Below, in pieces: positions 10,219 to 18,757 of a stretch of 55,249 nucleotides of DNA. A program made the translations under genes and the position numbers. Origin of the DNA: Methylobacterium symbioticum (lineage in GTDB: Bacteria; Pseudomonadota; Alphaproteobacteria; Rhizobiales; Beijerinckiaceae); NCBI RefSeq assembly GCF_902141845.1, contig NZ_CABFPH010000032.1:1-55249 (forward strand). Reading direction: 5' to 3'. Under the pieces are notes generated by a model. That model saw only the letters and a list, made by a program, of their open reading frames with translations. It was not told where the DNA came from and ran no database searches. Positions within the stretch are counted from its first letter, which is position 1, and the number at the start of each line of letters is the position of its first letter.

Positions 10219-10337
10219 TCTTTCCCCTTTCGAAACAACAGAGACTGCATGGACGCCGCGTCGCCCGCCCCTTATGGCGTGCGGAGGCTGCGCGGACGCG
10301 GCTTGCCGCCCTCCTGTCCTTCTGCGGTGCGCTGGTG

Positions 10338-10904
10338 ATGTCCCTGTCCCTCGCTTCGGCCGAACCGCTCACGGCGCCGCGCGCCGACGACGCGGCCGGG
10401 CTCGTGGCGGATCTCCGCGCGCGCATCCTCGCCGCGCCGAGCGCCACGGCCGTGCTGGAGGCGTGGTGCGCCGAGCGGGGCCTGGCAGCCGAGCCGCGCC
10501 TCGTCGCGCGCCGCGTCGCCGCGCCGGACAAGCCGCTCTCGGCCGAGCAGCGCCAGCGCCTCGCCATCGCGCCCGACGAGCCGGTGCGCTATCGCCGCGT
10601 GCGCCTCGCCTGCGGCGAGCATGTCCTGTCGGAGGCCGACAACTGGTACGTTCCGGCCCGGCTGACGCCGGCCATGAACGCCGCCCTCGACGGCACGGAC
10701 GCGCCCTTCGGCCGTGTGGTTCGGCCGCTCGGTCCCAGCCGGCGCAACATCGCGCTGCGGCCGGCCGCCGATCCGGGTCCCCGGCCGGGCCGCGACACGC
10801 CGCTCTTCGAGGTGGACGCGGTGCTCGCCACCGGCGCGGGCCTGCCCTTCTGCGAGGTGGCCGAGATCTATCTCGGCGCCGTGCTCGGGTCCCGGCTGCG
10901 CTGA
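10338..10904 (+). CDS. Exported protein, possibly chorismate-lyase-like fold
   Basis: About 188 residues from ATG 10338, but the hydrophobic segment RLAALLSFCGALVMSLSLASA that looks like a signal peptide begins ~50 bases upstream in the same frame. The true start may therefore be non-canonical or further upstream, though it cannot extend through the tRNA. GTG 10335 is another option. Mature features include a Cys pair (AWCAERG, RLACGEHVL) and the block LSEADNWYVPARL, then TDAPFGRVVRPLGPSRRNI. Its order (substrate-entry strand, aromatic-Val-Pro, Leu-Thr, then FGR..PLGPSRR) reminds me of UbiC/UTRA-type proteins. That assignment is tentative and no function is claimed. The DUF2147 gene follows on the same strand. 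Confidence 0.6.
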   Translation: MSLSLASAEPLTAPRADDAAGLVADLRARILAAPSATAVLEAWCAERGLAAEPRLVARRVAAPDKPLSAEQRQRLAIAPDEPVRYRRVRLACGEHVLSEADNWYVPARLTPAMNAALDGTDAPFGRVVRPLGPSRRNIALRPAADPGPRPGRDTPLFEVDAVLATGAGLPFCEVAEIYLGAVLGSRLR

Positions 10905-10986
10905 GGCGCCCGCGGCCCTTGCTCCGGCCGCGCCCCCCCGGCTAATCCCTCCGGCCCGCGCCGAAGCACGGGCAAGGGAGGACCTC

Positions 10987-11403
10987 ATGCATCTGCGACC
11001 CCTGATCCACGCCTCCGCGCTCGTCGCAAGCCTGCTCGCGGGCGGCATCGCCCAGGCCGCGGGCGGCGACCCGAGCGGCATCTGGCTCACCGAGACGGGC
11101 GATTCGAAGGTGCGCCTCGCCCGCTGCGGCGCCGGATTCTGCGGCACGCTGGTCAGCGTGACCGGCAAGGGGCTCGACGCCAACAATCCCGACCCCGCGC
11201 TCCGCACGCGCAGCGTGGTCGGCGTGCAGATCGTCAACGCCGCGAGCGCAACCTCGGACGGCTACGAGGGCACGCTCTACAACCCGAAGGACGGCAAGAC
11301 CTATTCCGGCTCGCTCAAGATGACGGGACCGGACACCGTGGTGGTGTCCGGCTGCGTGATGAGCGTGTTCTGCAAGCGCCAGACCTGGAAGCGGGTGAAG
11401 TGA
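10987..11403 (+). CDS. DUF2147 domain-containing exported protein
   Basis: A 138-residue protein with a clear signal peptide (MHLRPLIHASALVASLLAGG... cleaved after AQA). The mature part fits DUF2147: GIWLTETGDSKVRLARCGAGFCGTLV at its start, two closely spaced Cys, a central YEGTLYNPKDGKTYSGSLK segment and the end SGCVMSVFCKRQTWKRV. Family members are small beta-barrel (lipocalin-like) periplasmic proteins of unknown role. GGGAGGA precedes the ATG by five bases, making this start secure. Confidence 0.88.
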   Translation: MHLRPLIHASALVASLLAGGIAQAAGGDPSGIWLTETGDSKVRLARCGAGFCGTLVSVTGKGLDANNPDPALRTRSVVGVQIVNAASATSDGYEGTLYNPKDGKTYSGSLKMTGPDTVVVSGCVMSVFCKRQTWKRVK

Positions 11404-11474
11404 GGGTTCATCCGGCATCCCGTTGATCCGTTCGGATGTCGGATGGCGTCCTCGCTCTGACGCCGCCGGGGCTT

Positions 11475-11519
11475 GGCTGATCCCGCCTCCGGCCCGAGCA
11501 ACCGGACGCGGAATCAGCC
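11475..11519. terminator. Hairpin between convergent DUF2147 and alcohol dehydrogenase genes
   Basis: GGCTGATCCCGC (11475-11486) and GCGGAATCAGCC (11508-11519) pair at 11 of 12 positions around a 21-base loop. The right arm overlaps the stop codon of the minus-strand dehydrogenase. There is no T-run, so a bidirectional terminator role is inferred only from the position between convergent genes. Confidence 0.35.
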
Positions 11520-12677
11520 TGCCCACACCGCGCGGTAGAGCGCCTCGATCTCCTCGGCCGAGGGCTCCCGGGGATTGTTGGCCGGCGAACCGGAGGCGAG
11601 CGCCTGACGGGCCATGGTCGGCAGCAGGTCCGACCAGCGGCCCGCATCGATGCCGTAGGCGCGCGGCCCCGGCACCTCGAGATCGGCATTGAGGGCACGG
11701 AGCGCCGCGATCAGCCGCTCGACCGCACGGTCGTCCGCCTCGCCCTCCTCCGCCACGCCCATGGCACGGGCGCAATCGGCGTAGCGCGCCGTCGCGGCCG
11801 GCGCCGAGAAGGCGGTGACGGCGGGCAGCAGCATCGCGTTCGAGAGGCCGTGCGCCACGTGGAAATGCGCGCCGATCGGCCGGCTCATGCCGTGGACGAG
11901 CGCCACCGAGCTGTTCGAGAAGGCGATCCCCGCCTGCGTCGCGCCGATCATCATCGCCTCGCGGGCACGGCGATCGCCGGCATCCGCCCAGACCCGGCGC
12001 AGGTTCGGCGCGATGAGGCGCATGGCCGAGAGCGCCAATCCGTCCGAGAACGGGTTCGCCCGCTTCGAGACATAGGCCTCGATGGCATGGGTCAGCGCGT
12101 CGATGCCGGTATCGGCGGTGAGGCGGCGCGGCTTGGTGAGCGTCAGCTCGTAATCGACGAGCGCCGCGACCGGCAGATAGGCGAGCCCGATGCAGAGCAT
12201 CTTCTCGTCGGTCGCCGCGTCGGTGACGATGGTGAAGCGCGTCGCCTCCGATCCGGTGCCGGCCGTGGTCGGGATCGCCACGATCGGCAGCCCTGCTTCG
12301 TCCTGCAGGTGCGGGGCCTTGAAGGCGCGCATCGGCCCGCCGAACCGGGCGAGTACCGCGACGGCCTTGGCCGTGTCCATCGGGCTGCCGCCGCCGAAGC
12401 CGACGACGCAGTCGTGATCGCCCGCCTTGAGCGCCGCGAGCGCGGCCTCCACCGAGGCGACGGTCGGGTCCGGCACCGTCTCGCTGAACACGGCAGCCGA
12501 CAGGCCCGCCGCGCGCAGGCCCGCGATCAGGCTCTCGACGCGCCCGCTGCCGGCGAGGAACGGATCGGTGACGACGAAGGGGCGCGACAGGCCCAATTGT
12601 CCCAGCACCTCCGGCAGCAGGGCCGAGGCACCGGCCCCGATCCGCATCAGGCGCGGCAGGGCGATCGCGCTCACCAT
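11514..12677 (-). CDS. Iron-containing alcohol dehydrogenase
   Basis: A 387-residue group III NAD(P)-dependent dehydrogenase, probably cytosolic. The Rossmann-like nucleotide motif is GFGGGSPMDTAKAVAVL, preceded by VVTDPFLAGSG. The metal site is suggested by DALTHAIEAYVSKRANPFSD and VHGMSRPIGAHFHVAHGLSN with conserved His residues. The tail DLLPTMARQALASG...NNPREPSAEEIEALYRAVW is usual for the family. It starts 75 bases after the LysR gene on the same strand with its own ribosome site (GGGAGGAC). Co-location with valine catabolism suggests an alcohol/aldehyde or hydroxyacid substrate, but the sequence alone does not fix it. Confidence 0.9.
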   Translation of the reverse strand: MVSAIALPRLMRIGAGASALLPEVLGQLGLSRPFVVTDPFLAGSGRVESLIAGLRAAGLSAAVFSETVPDPTVASVEAALAALKAGDHDCVVGFGGGSPMDTAKAVAVLARFGGPMRAFKAPHLQDEAGLPIVAIPTTAGTGSEATRFTIVTDAATDEKMLCIGLAYLPVAALVDYELTLTKPRRLTADTGIDALTHAIEAYVSKRANPFSDGLALSAMRLIAPNLRRVWADAGDRRAREAMMIGATQAGIAFSNSSVALVHGMSRPIGAHFHVAHGLSNAMLLPAVTAFSAPAATARYADCARAMGVAEEGEADDRAVERLIAALRALNADLEVPGPRAYGIDAGRWSDLLPTMARQALASGSPANNPREPSAEEIEALYRAVWAG

Positions 12678-12752
12678 GGGGTCCTCCCGTGTTGTCTCTG
12701 CTGGCTTTCGGGAAGGCTAGAGGGTGCCGAAGGCCGCGAAAACCCATCCGCG

Positions 12753-13673
12753 TTACAGCCCGGCTCCCGCGAACAGCCCCTGCGCCGCCCGCACCTCGGC
12801 CGCGATGAAGCCGGCGACCGCCCGGACATGCGCAGCCTTCCGGTAATCCTCGTGGATGTGCATGTGGAAGGTGCGCGTCAGCGACAGGCGCTCCGGCAGC
12901 ACCGGCACCAGCCCCGGATGGCCCGCGGCGATGAAGGCCGGCAGGATACACAGGCCCGCCCCCGCGAGCGTCGCGTGGACCTGGGCCAGCAGGTTGGTGC
13001 TGCGGAGGCGGGCGAGCGGCGGCGGATCGACCTCGTTGAGGTAGTTCAGCTCCCGCGCGAACAGCATGTCCTCGATATAGCCGACGAAGGGATGCCGGAC
13101 GAAGTCGGCCGCGCTGCGGATCGGTGCGGCGGCCTCCAGATAGGCCGACGATCCGTAGACGCAGAGGCGGTAATCGGTCAGGCGCCGCGCCACCACCCGC
13201 GCCTGCTGCGGGGCCGACAGGCTGATGACGATGTCGGCCTCGCGCTTCGAGAGGCTGAAGATGCGGGCGGTCGCCAGGATCTCGATCTCGAGCCCCGGAT
13301 GCCGTCCGGTGAGACGGTGCATCCGCGGGGCCAGGAACAGGCTGCCGAAACCGTCCGGCGCGCCGATCCGCACCGTGCCGGAGACGCCGTGCCCCTCCCC
13401 GGCCGGCCCGGTTCGTGCGCCGAGAAACGCGCTCTCCATCGCCTCGGCGACGCCGAGCAGCGCCTCCCCTGCCTCGGTCAGCGCGTAGCCGACATGGCTC
13501 CGGTGGAACAGGCTGCGGCCGAGCGCCTCCTCCAGGGCCAGGATGCGCCGGGCGACCGTCGTGTGCTCGGTCGCGGTCTGGCGCGCGGCGGCCGTGAGCG
13601 TGCCGGAGCGGGCCACCGCCAGGAAGAAGCGCAGGTCGTCCCAGCTCTGCCCGGACCTCTTCCGCGCGACCAT
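12753..13673 (-). CDS. LysR-family transcriptional regulator
   Basis: A 306-residue regulator with an N-terminal winged helix-turn-helix (WDDLRFFLAVARSGTLTAA, then TEHTTVARRILALEEALG) and a C-terminal periplasmic-binding-like effector domain. The start at 13673 (MVARKRSG) gives the normal family length; an ATG at 13697 would lie inside the palindrome at 13691-13706. It is transcribed away from mmsA, the classic LysR arrangement, and upstream of the alcohol dehydrogenase. I infer that it controls the mmsA cluster and/or the dehydrogenase; the effector is unknown. Confidence 0.9.
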   Translation of the reverse strand: MVARKRSGQSWDDLRFFLAVARSGTLTAAARQTATEHTTVARRILALEEALGRSLFHRSHVGYALTEAGEALLGVAEAMESAFLGARTGPAGEGHGVSGTVRIGAPDGFGSLFLAPRMHRLTGRHPGLEIEILATARIFSLSKREADIVISLSAPQQARVVARRLTDYRLCVYGSSAYLEAAAPIRSAADFVRHPFVGYIEDMLFARELNYLNEVDPPPLARLRSTNLLAQVHATLAGAGLCILPAFIAAGHPGLVPVLPERLSLTRTFHMHIHEDYRKAAHVRAVAGFIAAEVRAAQGLFAGAGL

Positions 13674-13690
13674 GCCGACCCCCGCTGCAA

Positions 13691-13706
13691 TGTGCATTGA
13701 TGCACA
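13691..13706. promoter_or_regulatory. Perfect palindrome between lysR and mmsA, candidate operator
   Basis: TGTGCAT (13691-13697), two bases, ATGCACA (13700-13706): a perfect seven-base dyad. It sits 18 bases before the chosen lysR start and about 87 bases before mmsA, where a LysR-type protein would bind to repress itself and act on the divergent operon. It is not a strict T-N11-A box. Confidence 0.5.
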
Positions 13707-13792
13707 ACGGATGCGAGCCCGTCCAACTTTATCGCCCATCAAAGGCTGGTAGGCTCGCGCCAAAATCACGAGGAAGCACCAGGAGGCGCCGC

Positions 13793-15289
13793 ATGCGCAG
13801 CGTGGGTCATTTCATCGACGGCAAGGTCGTCGAGGGCACGAGCGGGCGCTTCGCCGACGTGTTCCATCCCTCGACCGGTGAGGTCCAGGCGCGGGTGGCT
13901 CTGGCGAGCCGGGCCGAGCTGCGCCGGGCGGTCGAGAACGCGCGCGACGCGCAGCCCGGCTGGGCCGCACAGAACCCGCAGAAGCGCGCCCGCGTGATGA
14001 TGCGCTTCCTTGAGCTGATCCGCGGCGAGATGCAGGGCCTCGCCGAGCTTCTAGCGTCCGAGCACGGCAAGACGGTGCCGGACGCCAAGGGCGACATCCA
14101 GCGCGGCGTCGAGGTGGTGGAGTTCGCCTGCGGCATCCCGCACCTGCTCAAGGGCGAGTACACCGAGGCCGCCGGCACCGGCATCGACGTCTACTCGATG
14201 CGCCAGCCGCTCGGCGTGGTCGCGGGCATCACGCCCTTCAACTTCCCGGCGATGATCCCGCTGTGGAAATGCGCGCCGGCCATCGCCTGCGGCAACAGCT
14301 TCATCCTGAAGCCGTCGGAGCGCGACCCGAGCGTGCCGATGCGCATCGCCGAGCTGTTCCTCGAGGCCGGTCTGCCGCCGGGCGTGCTCAACGTGGTCAA
14401 CGGCGACAAGGAGGCGGTGGACGCCATCCTCGACGACGAGGACATCCGGGCGGTCGGCTTCGTCGGCTCCTCGTCCATCGCCGAGTACATCTACGTGCGC
14501 TCCGCCCAGACGGGGAAGCGCGCGCAGTGCTTCGGCGGCGCCAAGAACCACATGATCGTGATGCCCGATGCCAATATGGATCAGGCCGTCGATGCGCTGA
14601 TCGGTGCGGGCTACGGCTCCGCGGGCGAGCGCTGCATGGCGATCTCGGTGGCCGTGCCGGTGGGCGAGAAGACCGCCGACGCCCTGATGGAGCGGCTGAT
14701 TCCCCGCGTCGAGTCGCTCCGGATCGGCCCCTCCCACGACGAGAGCGCCGATTACGGGCCCCTCGTCACCGCCGAGGCCGTGGCGCGCGTGAAGGGCTAC
14801 ATCGATACCGGCGTGCGCGAGGGCGCGCATCTCGCCGTCGACGGACGCGGCTTCAAGCTCCAGGGCTACGAGAACGGCTTCTACATGGGCGGCTCGCTGT
14901 TCGACCGCGTGACGCCCGAGATGACGATCTACAAGGAGGAGATCTTCGGCCCCGTGCTCTCGGTGGTCCGCGCCAACACGTACGAGGAGGCGCTGGCGCT
15001 GCCCTCGACGCACCAGTACGGCAACGGCGTCGCCATCTTCACCCAGGACGGCGACGCGGCGCGCGACTTCACGGCGCGGGTCAATGTCGGCATGGTCGGC
15101 GTGAACGTGCCGATCCCGGTGCCGATCGCCTATCACACCTTCGGCGGCTGGAAGCGCTCGGGCTTCGGCGATCTCAACCAGCACGGCCCGGATGCGATCC
15201 GCTTCTACACCAAGACCAAGACGGTGACGCAGCGCTGGCCCTCGGGCATCAAGAGCGGCGCCGAGTTCTCGATCCCGACCATGCGCTGA
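13793..15289 (+). CDS. mmsA: CoA-acylating methylmalonate-semialdehyde dehydrogenase
   Basis: A 498-residue aldehyde dehydrogenase converting methylmalonate semialdehyde to propionyl-CoA, the last specific step of valine catabolism. Visible are the family start (VGHFIDGKVVEGTSGRFADV), the NAD-binding TPFNFPAMIPLW, the catalytic block YGSAGERCMAISVAV (Cys about residue 281), and EEIFGPVLSVVRA with the late GGWKRSGFGDLNQHG. The start at 13793 is fixed by AGGAGG at 13781-13786. It leads a run with acyl-CoA dehydrogenase, hydroxyisobutyryl-CoA hydrolase, mmsB and enoyl-CoA hydratase, which supports the valine assignment over generic aldehyde oxidation. Confidence 0.95.
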   Translation: MRSVGHFIDGKVVEGTSGRFADVFHPSTGEVQARVALASRAELRRAVENARDAQPGWAAQNPQKRARVMMRFLELIRGEMQGLAELLASEHGKTVPDAKGDIQRGVEVVEFACGIPHLLKGEYTEAAGTGIDVYSMRQPLGVVAGITPFNFPAMIPLWKCAPAIACGNSFILKPSERDPSVPMRIAELFLEAGLPPGVLNVVNGDKEAVDAILDDEDIRAVGFVGSSSIAEYIYVRSAQTGKRAQCFGGAKNHMIVMPDANMDQAVDALIGAGYGSAGERCMAISVAVPVGEKTADALMERLIPRVESLRIGPSHDESADYGPLVTAEAVARVKGYIDTGVREGAHLAVDGRGFKLQGYENGFYMGGSLFDRVTPEMTIYKEEIFGPVLSVVRANTYEEALALPSTHQYGNGVAIFTQDGDAARDFTARVNVGMVGVNVPIPVPIAYHTFGGWKRSGFGDLNQHGPDAIRFYTKTKTVTQRWPSGIKSGAEFSIPTMR

Positions 15290-15322
15290 CGGTCGGCCCT
15301 CCCCCCTCTGCGGGAGAGGGCG

Positions 15323-15353
15323 GAGGCGGGGCGGGCGAGGGGAGCCCCGCCTC
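15323..15353. repeat. GC-rich hairpin in the mmsA-acd spacer
   Basis: GAGGCGGGGC (15323-15332) and GCCCCGCCTC (15344-15353) are perfect ten-base arms around an 11-base loop. The whole 180-base spacer is built of similar modules (CCCTCTGCGGGAGAGGG near its start, CCCCTCTCCCG and CCCGCAGAGG later), like a degraded REP-type intergenic element. It could also act as an internal attenuator or mRNA-stability hairpin. Confidence 0.45.
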
Positions 15354-15470
15354 TGGAGAGGGCGAAGCGGCGATGCCGCGCTCGATCCGGTCGCGTCGCC
15401 CCCTCTCCCGACGCCGTTCGGGCGCTACCCGCCCCCGCAGAGGAGCGACGGAGACTATGGAGGACACGCC

Positions 15471-16613
15471 ATGAGCTTCGGCCTCAGCGAGGATCAGGTC
15501 GCGATCCGGGACATGGCGGCGGGCTTCGCGGCCGAGCAGATCGCGCCGCACGCTCTCGACTGGGACGAGCGCAAGCATTTCCCCGTCGAGACCCTGCGCG
15601 CCGCGGCGGGCCTCGGCATGGCCGCAATCACGGTGCGCGAGGATGTCGGCGGCTCAGGGCTGAGCCGTGTCGATTCGAGCCTCATCTTCGAGGCGCTCAG
15701 CACCGCCTGCCCGACGGTGGCGGCCTTCCTCTCGATTCACAACCTCACCGCCTGGATCCTCGACCGCTTCGGCTCCGAGGAGCAGCGCCGCGCTTGGCTC
15801 CCGGCCCTGGCGCGCATGGATCGGATCGCGAGCTACTGCCTGACCGAGCCCGGCTCCGGCTCCGACGCGGCGGCGCTCCGCACCCGGGCCGAGCGCGACG
15901 GCGACCATTACGTGCTCGACGGCGAGAAGCAGTTCATCTCGGGTGCCGGTGCCAGCGACCTCTACCTCGTCATGGCGCGGACCGGTGGCCCGGGGCCGGA
16001 TGGCGTCTCGGCGATCCTGGTGGAGAAGGATACGCCCGGCCTCAGCTTCGGGGCCAACGAGCGCAAGATGGGCTGGAACGCGCAGCCGACCCGGTCCGTG
16101 CGCTTCGACAGCCTGCGGGTGCCGGTGGCGAACCGGGTCGGCGCCGAGGGCCAGGGCTTCCGCATCGCCATGGCCGGACTCGATGGCGGCCGGCTCAACA
16201 TCGCCGCCTGCTCCCTCGGGGGCGCGCAAGGGGCCCTTGACCGGACGCTGGCCTACATGGCCGACCGGCGGGCCTTCGGCCGCGTGCTCACCGACTTCCA
16301 GGCCCTGCAGTTCCGCCTCGCCGACATGGCGACCGATCTCGAGGCCTCGCGCGCCTTCCTGCGCCACGCGGCCTCGGCTCTCGATGCCGGCGCACCGGAG
16401 GCGACCGCGCTCTGCGCCATGGCCAAGCGCCACGTGACGGATGCCGCCTTCCGCGTCGCCAACGACGCGCTGCAACTGCATGGGGGCTACGGCTATCTCG
16501 CCGAGTACGGCATCGAGAAGATTGTCCGCGACCTGCGCGTGCACCAGATCCTGGAAGGCACGAACGAGATCATGCGGGTGATCGTGGCGCGCCACCTGAT
16601 CGGGGGGCGCTGA
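15471..16613 (+). CDS. Acyl-CoA dehydrogenase, probable isobutyryl-CoA dehydrogenase
   Basis: A 380-residue FAD flavoenzyme. It shows the all-helical N-domain, the middle beta-domain (YCLTEPGSGSDAAALRTRAE, QFISGAGASDLYLVMARTG) and a C-terminal helical domain ending HGGYGYLAEYGIEKIVRDLR and QILEGTNEIMRV, where the Glu of EGTNE is the usual catalytic base. The cluster context points to isobutyryl-CoA to methacrylyl-CoA. GGAGGACACGCC precedes the ATG. The stop overlaps the next start (TGATG), so translation is coupled. Confidence 0.92.
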   Translation: MSFGLSEDQVAIRDMAAGFAAEQIAPHALDWDERKHFPVETLRAAAGLGMAAITVREDVGGSGLSRVDSSLIFEALSTACPTVAAFLSIHNLTAWILDRFGSEEQRRAWLPALARMDRIASYCLTEPGSGSDAAALRTRAERDGDHYVLDGEKQFISGAGASDLYLVMARTGGPGPDGVSAILVEKDTPGLSFGANERKMGWNAQPTRSVRFDSLRVPVANRVGAEGQGFRIAMAGLDGGRLNIAACSLGGAQGALDRTLAYMADRRAFGRVLTDFQALQFRLADMATDLEASRAFLRHAASALDAGAPEATALCAMAKRHVTDAAFRVANDALQLHGGYGYLAEYGIEKIVRDLRVHQILEGTNEIMRVIVARHLIGGR

Positions 16614-17692
16614 TGGACGAGGTCATCGTCGAGACCGTCGGCAGGCTGGGACGGCTCCGCCTCAACCGGCCGAAGGCGCTGAATGCCTTGACCCACCGCA
16701 TGGTCGGCCTGATCGATCGGGCGCTCGACCGGTTCGCCGAGGATCCGGACATCGCCTGCGTGCTGCTGACCGGCGAGGGCGAGCGCGGCCTCTGCGCCGG
16801 GGGCGACGTGCGCTCGCTCTACGAGAGCGAGGGGACCGCCTTCGCGGAACGCTTCTGGCGCGACGAGTACCGCCTCGACGCGCGCATCGCCCATTTCGAG
16901 AAGCCCTTCGTCGCCGTGATGGACGGGATCACCATGGGCGGCGGTGTCGGGCTCTCGGCCCATGCCCGACACCGCGTCGTCACCGAGCGCTCCCGCGTCG
17001 CGATGCCGGAGACCGGGATCGGCTACCTGCCCGATGTGGGGGCCACCTGGCTGCTGCCGCGGGCGCCCGGCGAGATCGGCACCTATCTCGGCCTGACCGG
17101 CGCGCCGATGGAGGCGGCCGACGCGATCCATGCCGGCTTCGCCGACGCCCTGGTCCCGACGACCGCCCTCCCCCGCCTGATCGCGGCCCTGGCGGACTTG
17201 CCGGCCGAATCGGACCATGAGGATGCCGCGGTGACGATCCGGGCCCTGGCGCGCGATCCCGGCCCCGCCCCGCTGGAGGCGCATCGCGCGGTGATCGACC
17301 GCTGCTTCGCCTTCGACATGATGGACGAGATCCTCGCGGCGCTGGAGGCGGATGGGTCCGCATTCGCGACGGCGACGCGCGCGACCCTCGCCGAGAAGGC
17401 GCCCGCGAGCCTCGTGCTGACGCTCTGCCTGCTGCGCCGCGGACGCACCGCCCCGAGCCTCGAGGATTGTCTCGAGCGCGAGTTCCACGCCTCCCTCGCC
17501 ATGCTCGCCGAGGGTGATTTTCGCGAGGGCGTGCGCGCTGCGGTGATCGACAAGGACCGCAACCCGCGCTGGTCGCCGCCGAGGCTGGATCAGGTCGATC
17601 CGGCCCGGATCGCGCGCTGGCTGGAGCCGCGCGCGGCGCCGGTCTTCCCCGGCCAGCCCGATCGGCATGTCCCCTCGACCACTTCAGCCTGA
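16613..17692 (+). CDS. 3-hydroxyisobutyryl-CoA hydrolase (enoyl-CoA hydratase/isomerase family)
   Basis: A 359-residue crotonase-fold protein. Length and the blocks LCAGGDVRSLYESE, MDGITMGGGVGLSAHARHRVVTE and MPETGIGYLPDVGATWLL are those of 3-hydroxyisobutyryl-CoA hydrolases, which release free 3-hydroxyisobutyrate so that MmsB can oxidise it. The Glu of MPETGIG and the downstream Asp of PDVG correspond to family catalytic positions. It overlaps the acyl-CoA dehydrogenase stop by one base (TGATG). Its last codons run into a palindromic repeat that separates it from mmsB. Confidence 0.9.
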   Translation: MDEVIVETVGRLGRLRLNRPKALNALTHRMVGLIDRALDRFAEDPDIACVLLTGEGERGLCAGGDVRSLYESEGTAFAERFWRDEYRLDARIAHFEKPFVAVMDGITMGGGVGLSAHARHRVVTERSRVAMPETGIGYLPDVGATWLLPRAPGEIGTYLGLTGAPMEAADAIHAGFADALVPTTALPRLIAALADLPAESDHEDAAVTIRALARDPGPAPLEAHRAVIDRCFAFDMMDEILAALEADGSAFATATRATLAEKAPASLVLTLCLLRRGRTAPSLEDCLEREFHASLAMLAEGDFREGVRAAVIDKDRNPRWSPPRLDQVDPARIARWLEPRAAPVFPGQPDRHVPSTTSA

Positions 17693-17786
17693 GGTGCAAC
17701 GCGAAGCGGAGGCCTCGAAGAGGCCTCCATGAGACGCCGGGATTTCTGGAGGCCTCCTTCGAGGCCCGCTGACGCGGGCACCTCAG
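17689..17786. repeat. Nested palindromic intergenic repeat
   Basis: Outer arms CTGAGGTGC (17689-17697) and GCACCTCAG (17778-17786) enclose GGAGGCCTC (17708-17716)-GAA-GAGGCCTCC (17720-17728) and a further palindrome GGAGGCCTCC (17748-17757). The left edge overlaps the stop codon of the hydrolase. The motifs CCTGAGGTGC and GGAGGCCTCC recall a dispersed intergenic repeat of Methylobacteriaceae that I know only from memory. No second copy was noticed in this window. Confidence 0.65.
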
Positions 17787-17857
17787 AATGAGGTCGGTGC
17801 CCGGAAATCTCGAAGCGGAACGAGCGGGATCATCCCGCCCAACACAGGGAGGCGCGC

Positions 17858-18757
17858 GTGGCGCAGACCATCGGGTTCATCGGGCTCGGCAATATGGGCG
17901 GCCCCATGGCGGCCAATCTCGTCGGGGCCGGCCACGCGGTGCGGGGCTTCGACCTCGTCCCGGCCTCCCTCGATGCAGCGCGCGCGGCCGGCGTCGCGGT
18001 CGCGGGATCCGCCCTGGAGGCGGCCGAAGGCGCCGATATCGTGGTGACCATGCTGCCGGCGGGCCAGCACGTGGTCGAGGTCTGGACGCAGCTCACCGGA
18101 GCCGTTCCGGCCGGCACGCTGCTCATCGATTCCTCGACCGTCGACGTGGAGAGCGCGCGCAGGGCCCACGCGCTGGCCGAGGCGCGCGGCTGCCCGTCGA
18201 TCGACGCGCCGGTCTCGGGCGGAACGGGCGGCGCCAAGGCCGCCACCCTCACCTTCATGGCCGGCGGCTCGGCCGAGGCCTTCGCGCGGGCCGAACCGGT
18301 GCTCAAGGCGATGGGCAGGTCGGTGTTCCATTGCGGCGCGGCCGGCGCCGGTCAGGCGGCCAAGATCTGCAACAACATGATCCTCGGCATCTCGATGATC
18401 GGGGTCTGCGAGGCCTTCGCGCTCGGCGAGAAGCTCGGCCTGTCGCGCCAGGCCTTGTTCGACGTGGCCTCGGTCTCCTCCGGCCAGTGCTGGTCGCTGA
18501 CCACCTATTGTCCCGTTCCGGGGCCCGTGCCGACCTCGCCCGCCAACACCGATTACCGCCCCGGCTTCGCCGCCGGACTGATGCTGAAGGACCTCCGCCT
18601 CGCCCAGGCCGCTGCGGCGAGCGCGGGCGCCGCGACGCCGCTCGGGGCCGAGGCCGCACAACTCTACGCCCTTTTCAACGCCCTCGGGCACGGAGCCGAG
18701 GACTTTTCCGGCATCATCCGTATGCTGCGCGGCAGCGAGGCGGGGGACGCGGCCTGA
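17858..18757 (+). CDS. mmsB: 3-hydroxyisobutyrate dehydrogenase
   Basis: A 299-residue beta-hydroxyacid dehydrogenase oxidising 3-hydroxyisobutyrate to methylmalonate semialdehyde with NAD. It has the N-terminal dinucleotide fold [16 protein letters not shown], the substrate motif [11 protein letters not shown] and the catalytic-Lys helix [15 protein letters not shown], and ends with [12 protein letters not shown] as usual. The start is GTG 17858 with AGGGAGG just upstream. It overlaps the next gene by one base (TGATG). Confidence 0.95.
   Translation: MAQTIGFIGLGNMGGPMAANLVGAGHAVRGFDLVPASLDAARAAGVAVAGSALEAAEGADIVVTMLPAGQHVVEVWTQLTGAVPAGTLLIDSSTVDVESARRAHALAEARGCPSIDAPVSGGTGGAKAATLTFMAGGSAEAFARAEPVLKAMGRSVFHCGAAGAGQAAKICNNMILGISMIGVCEAFALGEKLGLSRQALFDVASVSSGQCWSLTTYCPVPGPVPTSPANTDYRPGFAAGLMLKDLRLAQAAAASAGAATPLGAEAAQLYALFNALGHGAEDFSGIIRMLRGSEAGDAA

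Noticed and set aside
10038..10337. N-terminal extension of the exported protein through the tRNA
   Set aside because: The frame is open but crosses a perfectly folded tRNA-Ala.
10942..13707. 921-codon minus-strand open frame across ADH and LysR
   Set aside because: Same-strand wrong-frame translation of the two recognised genes.
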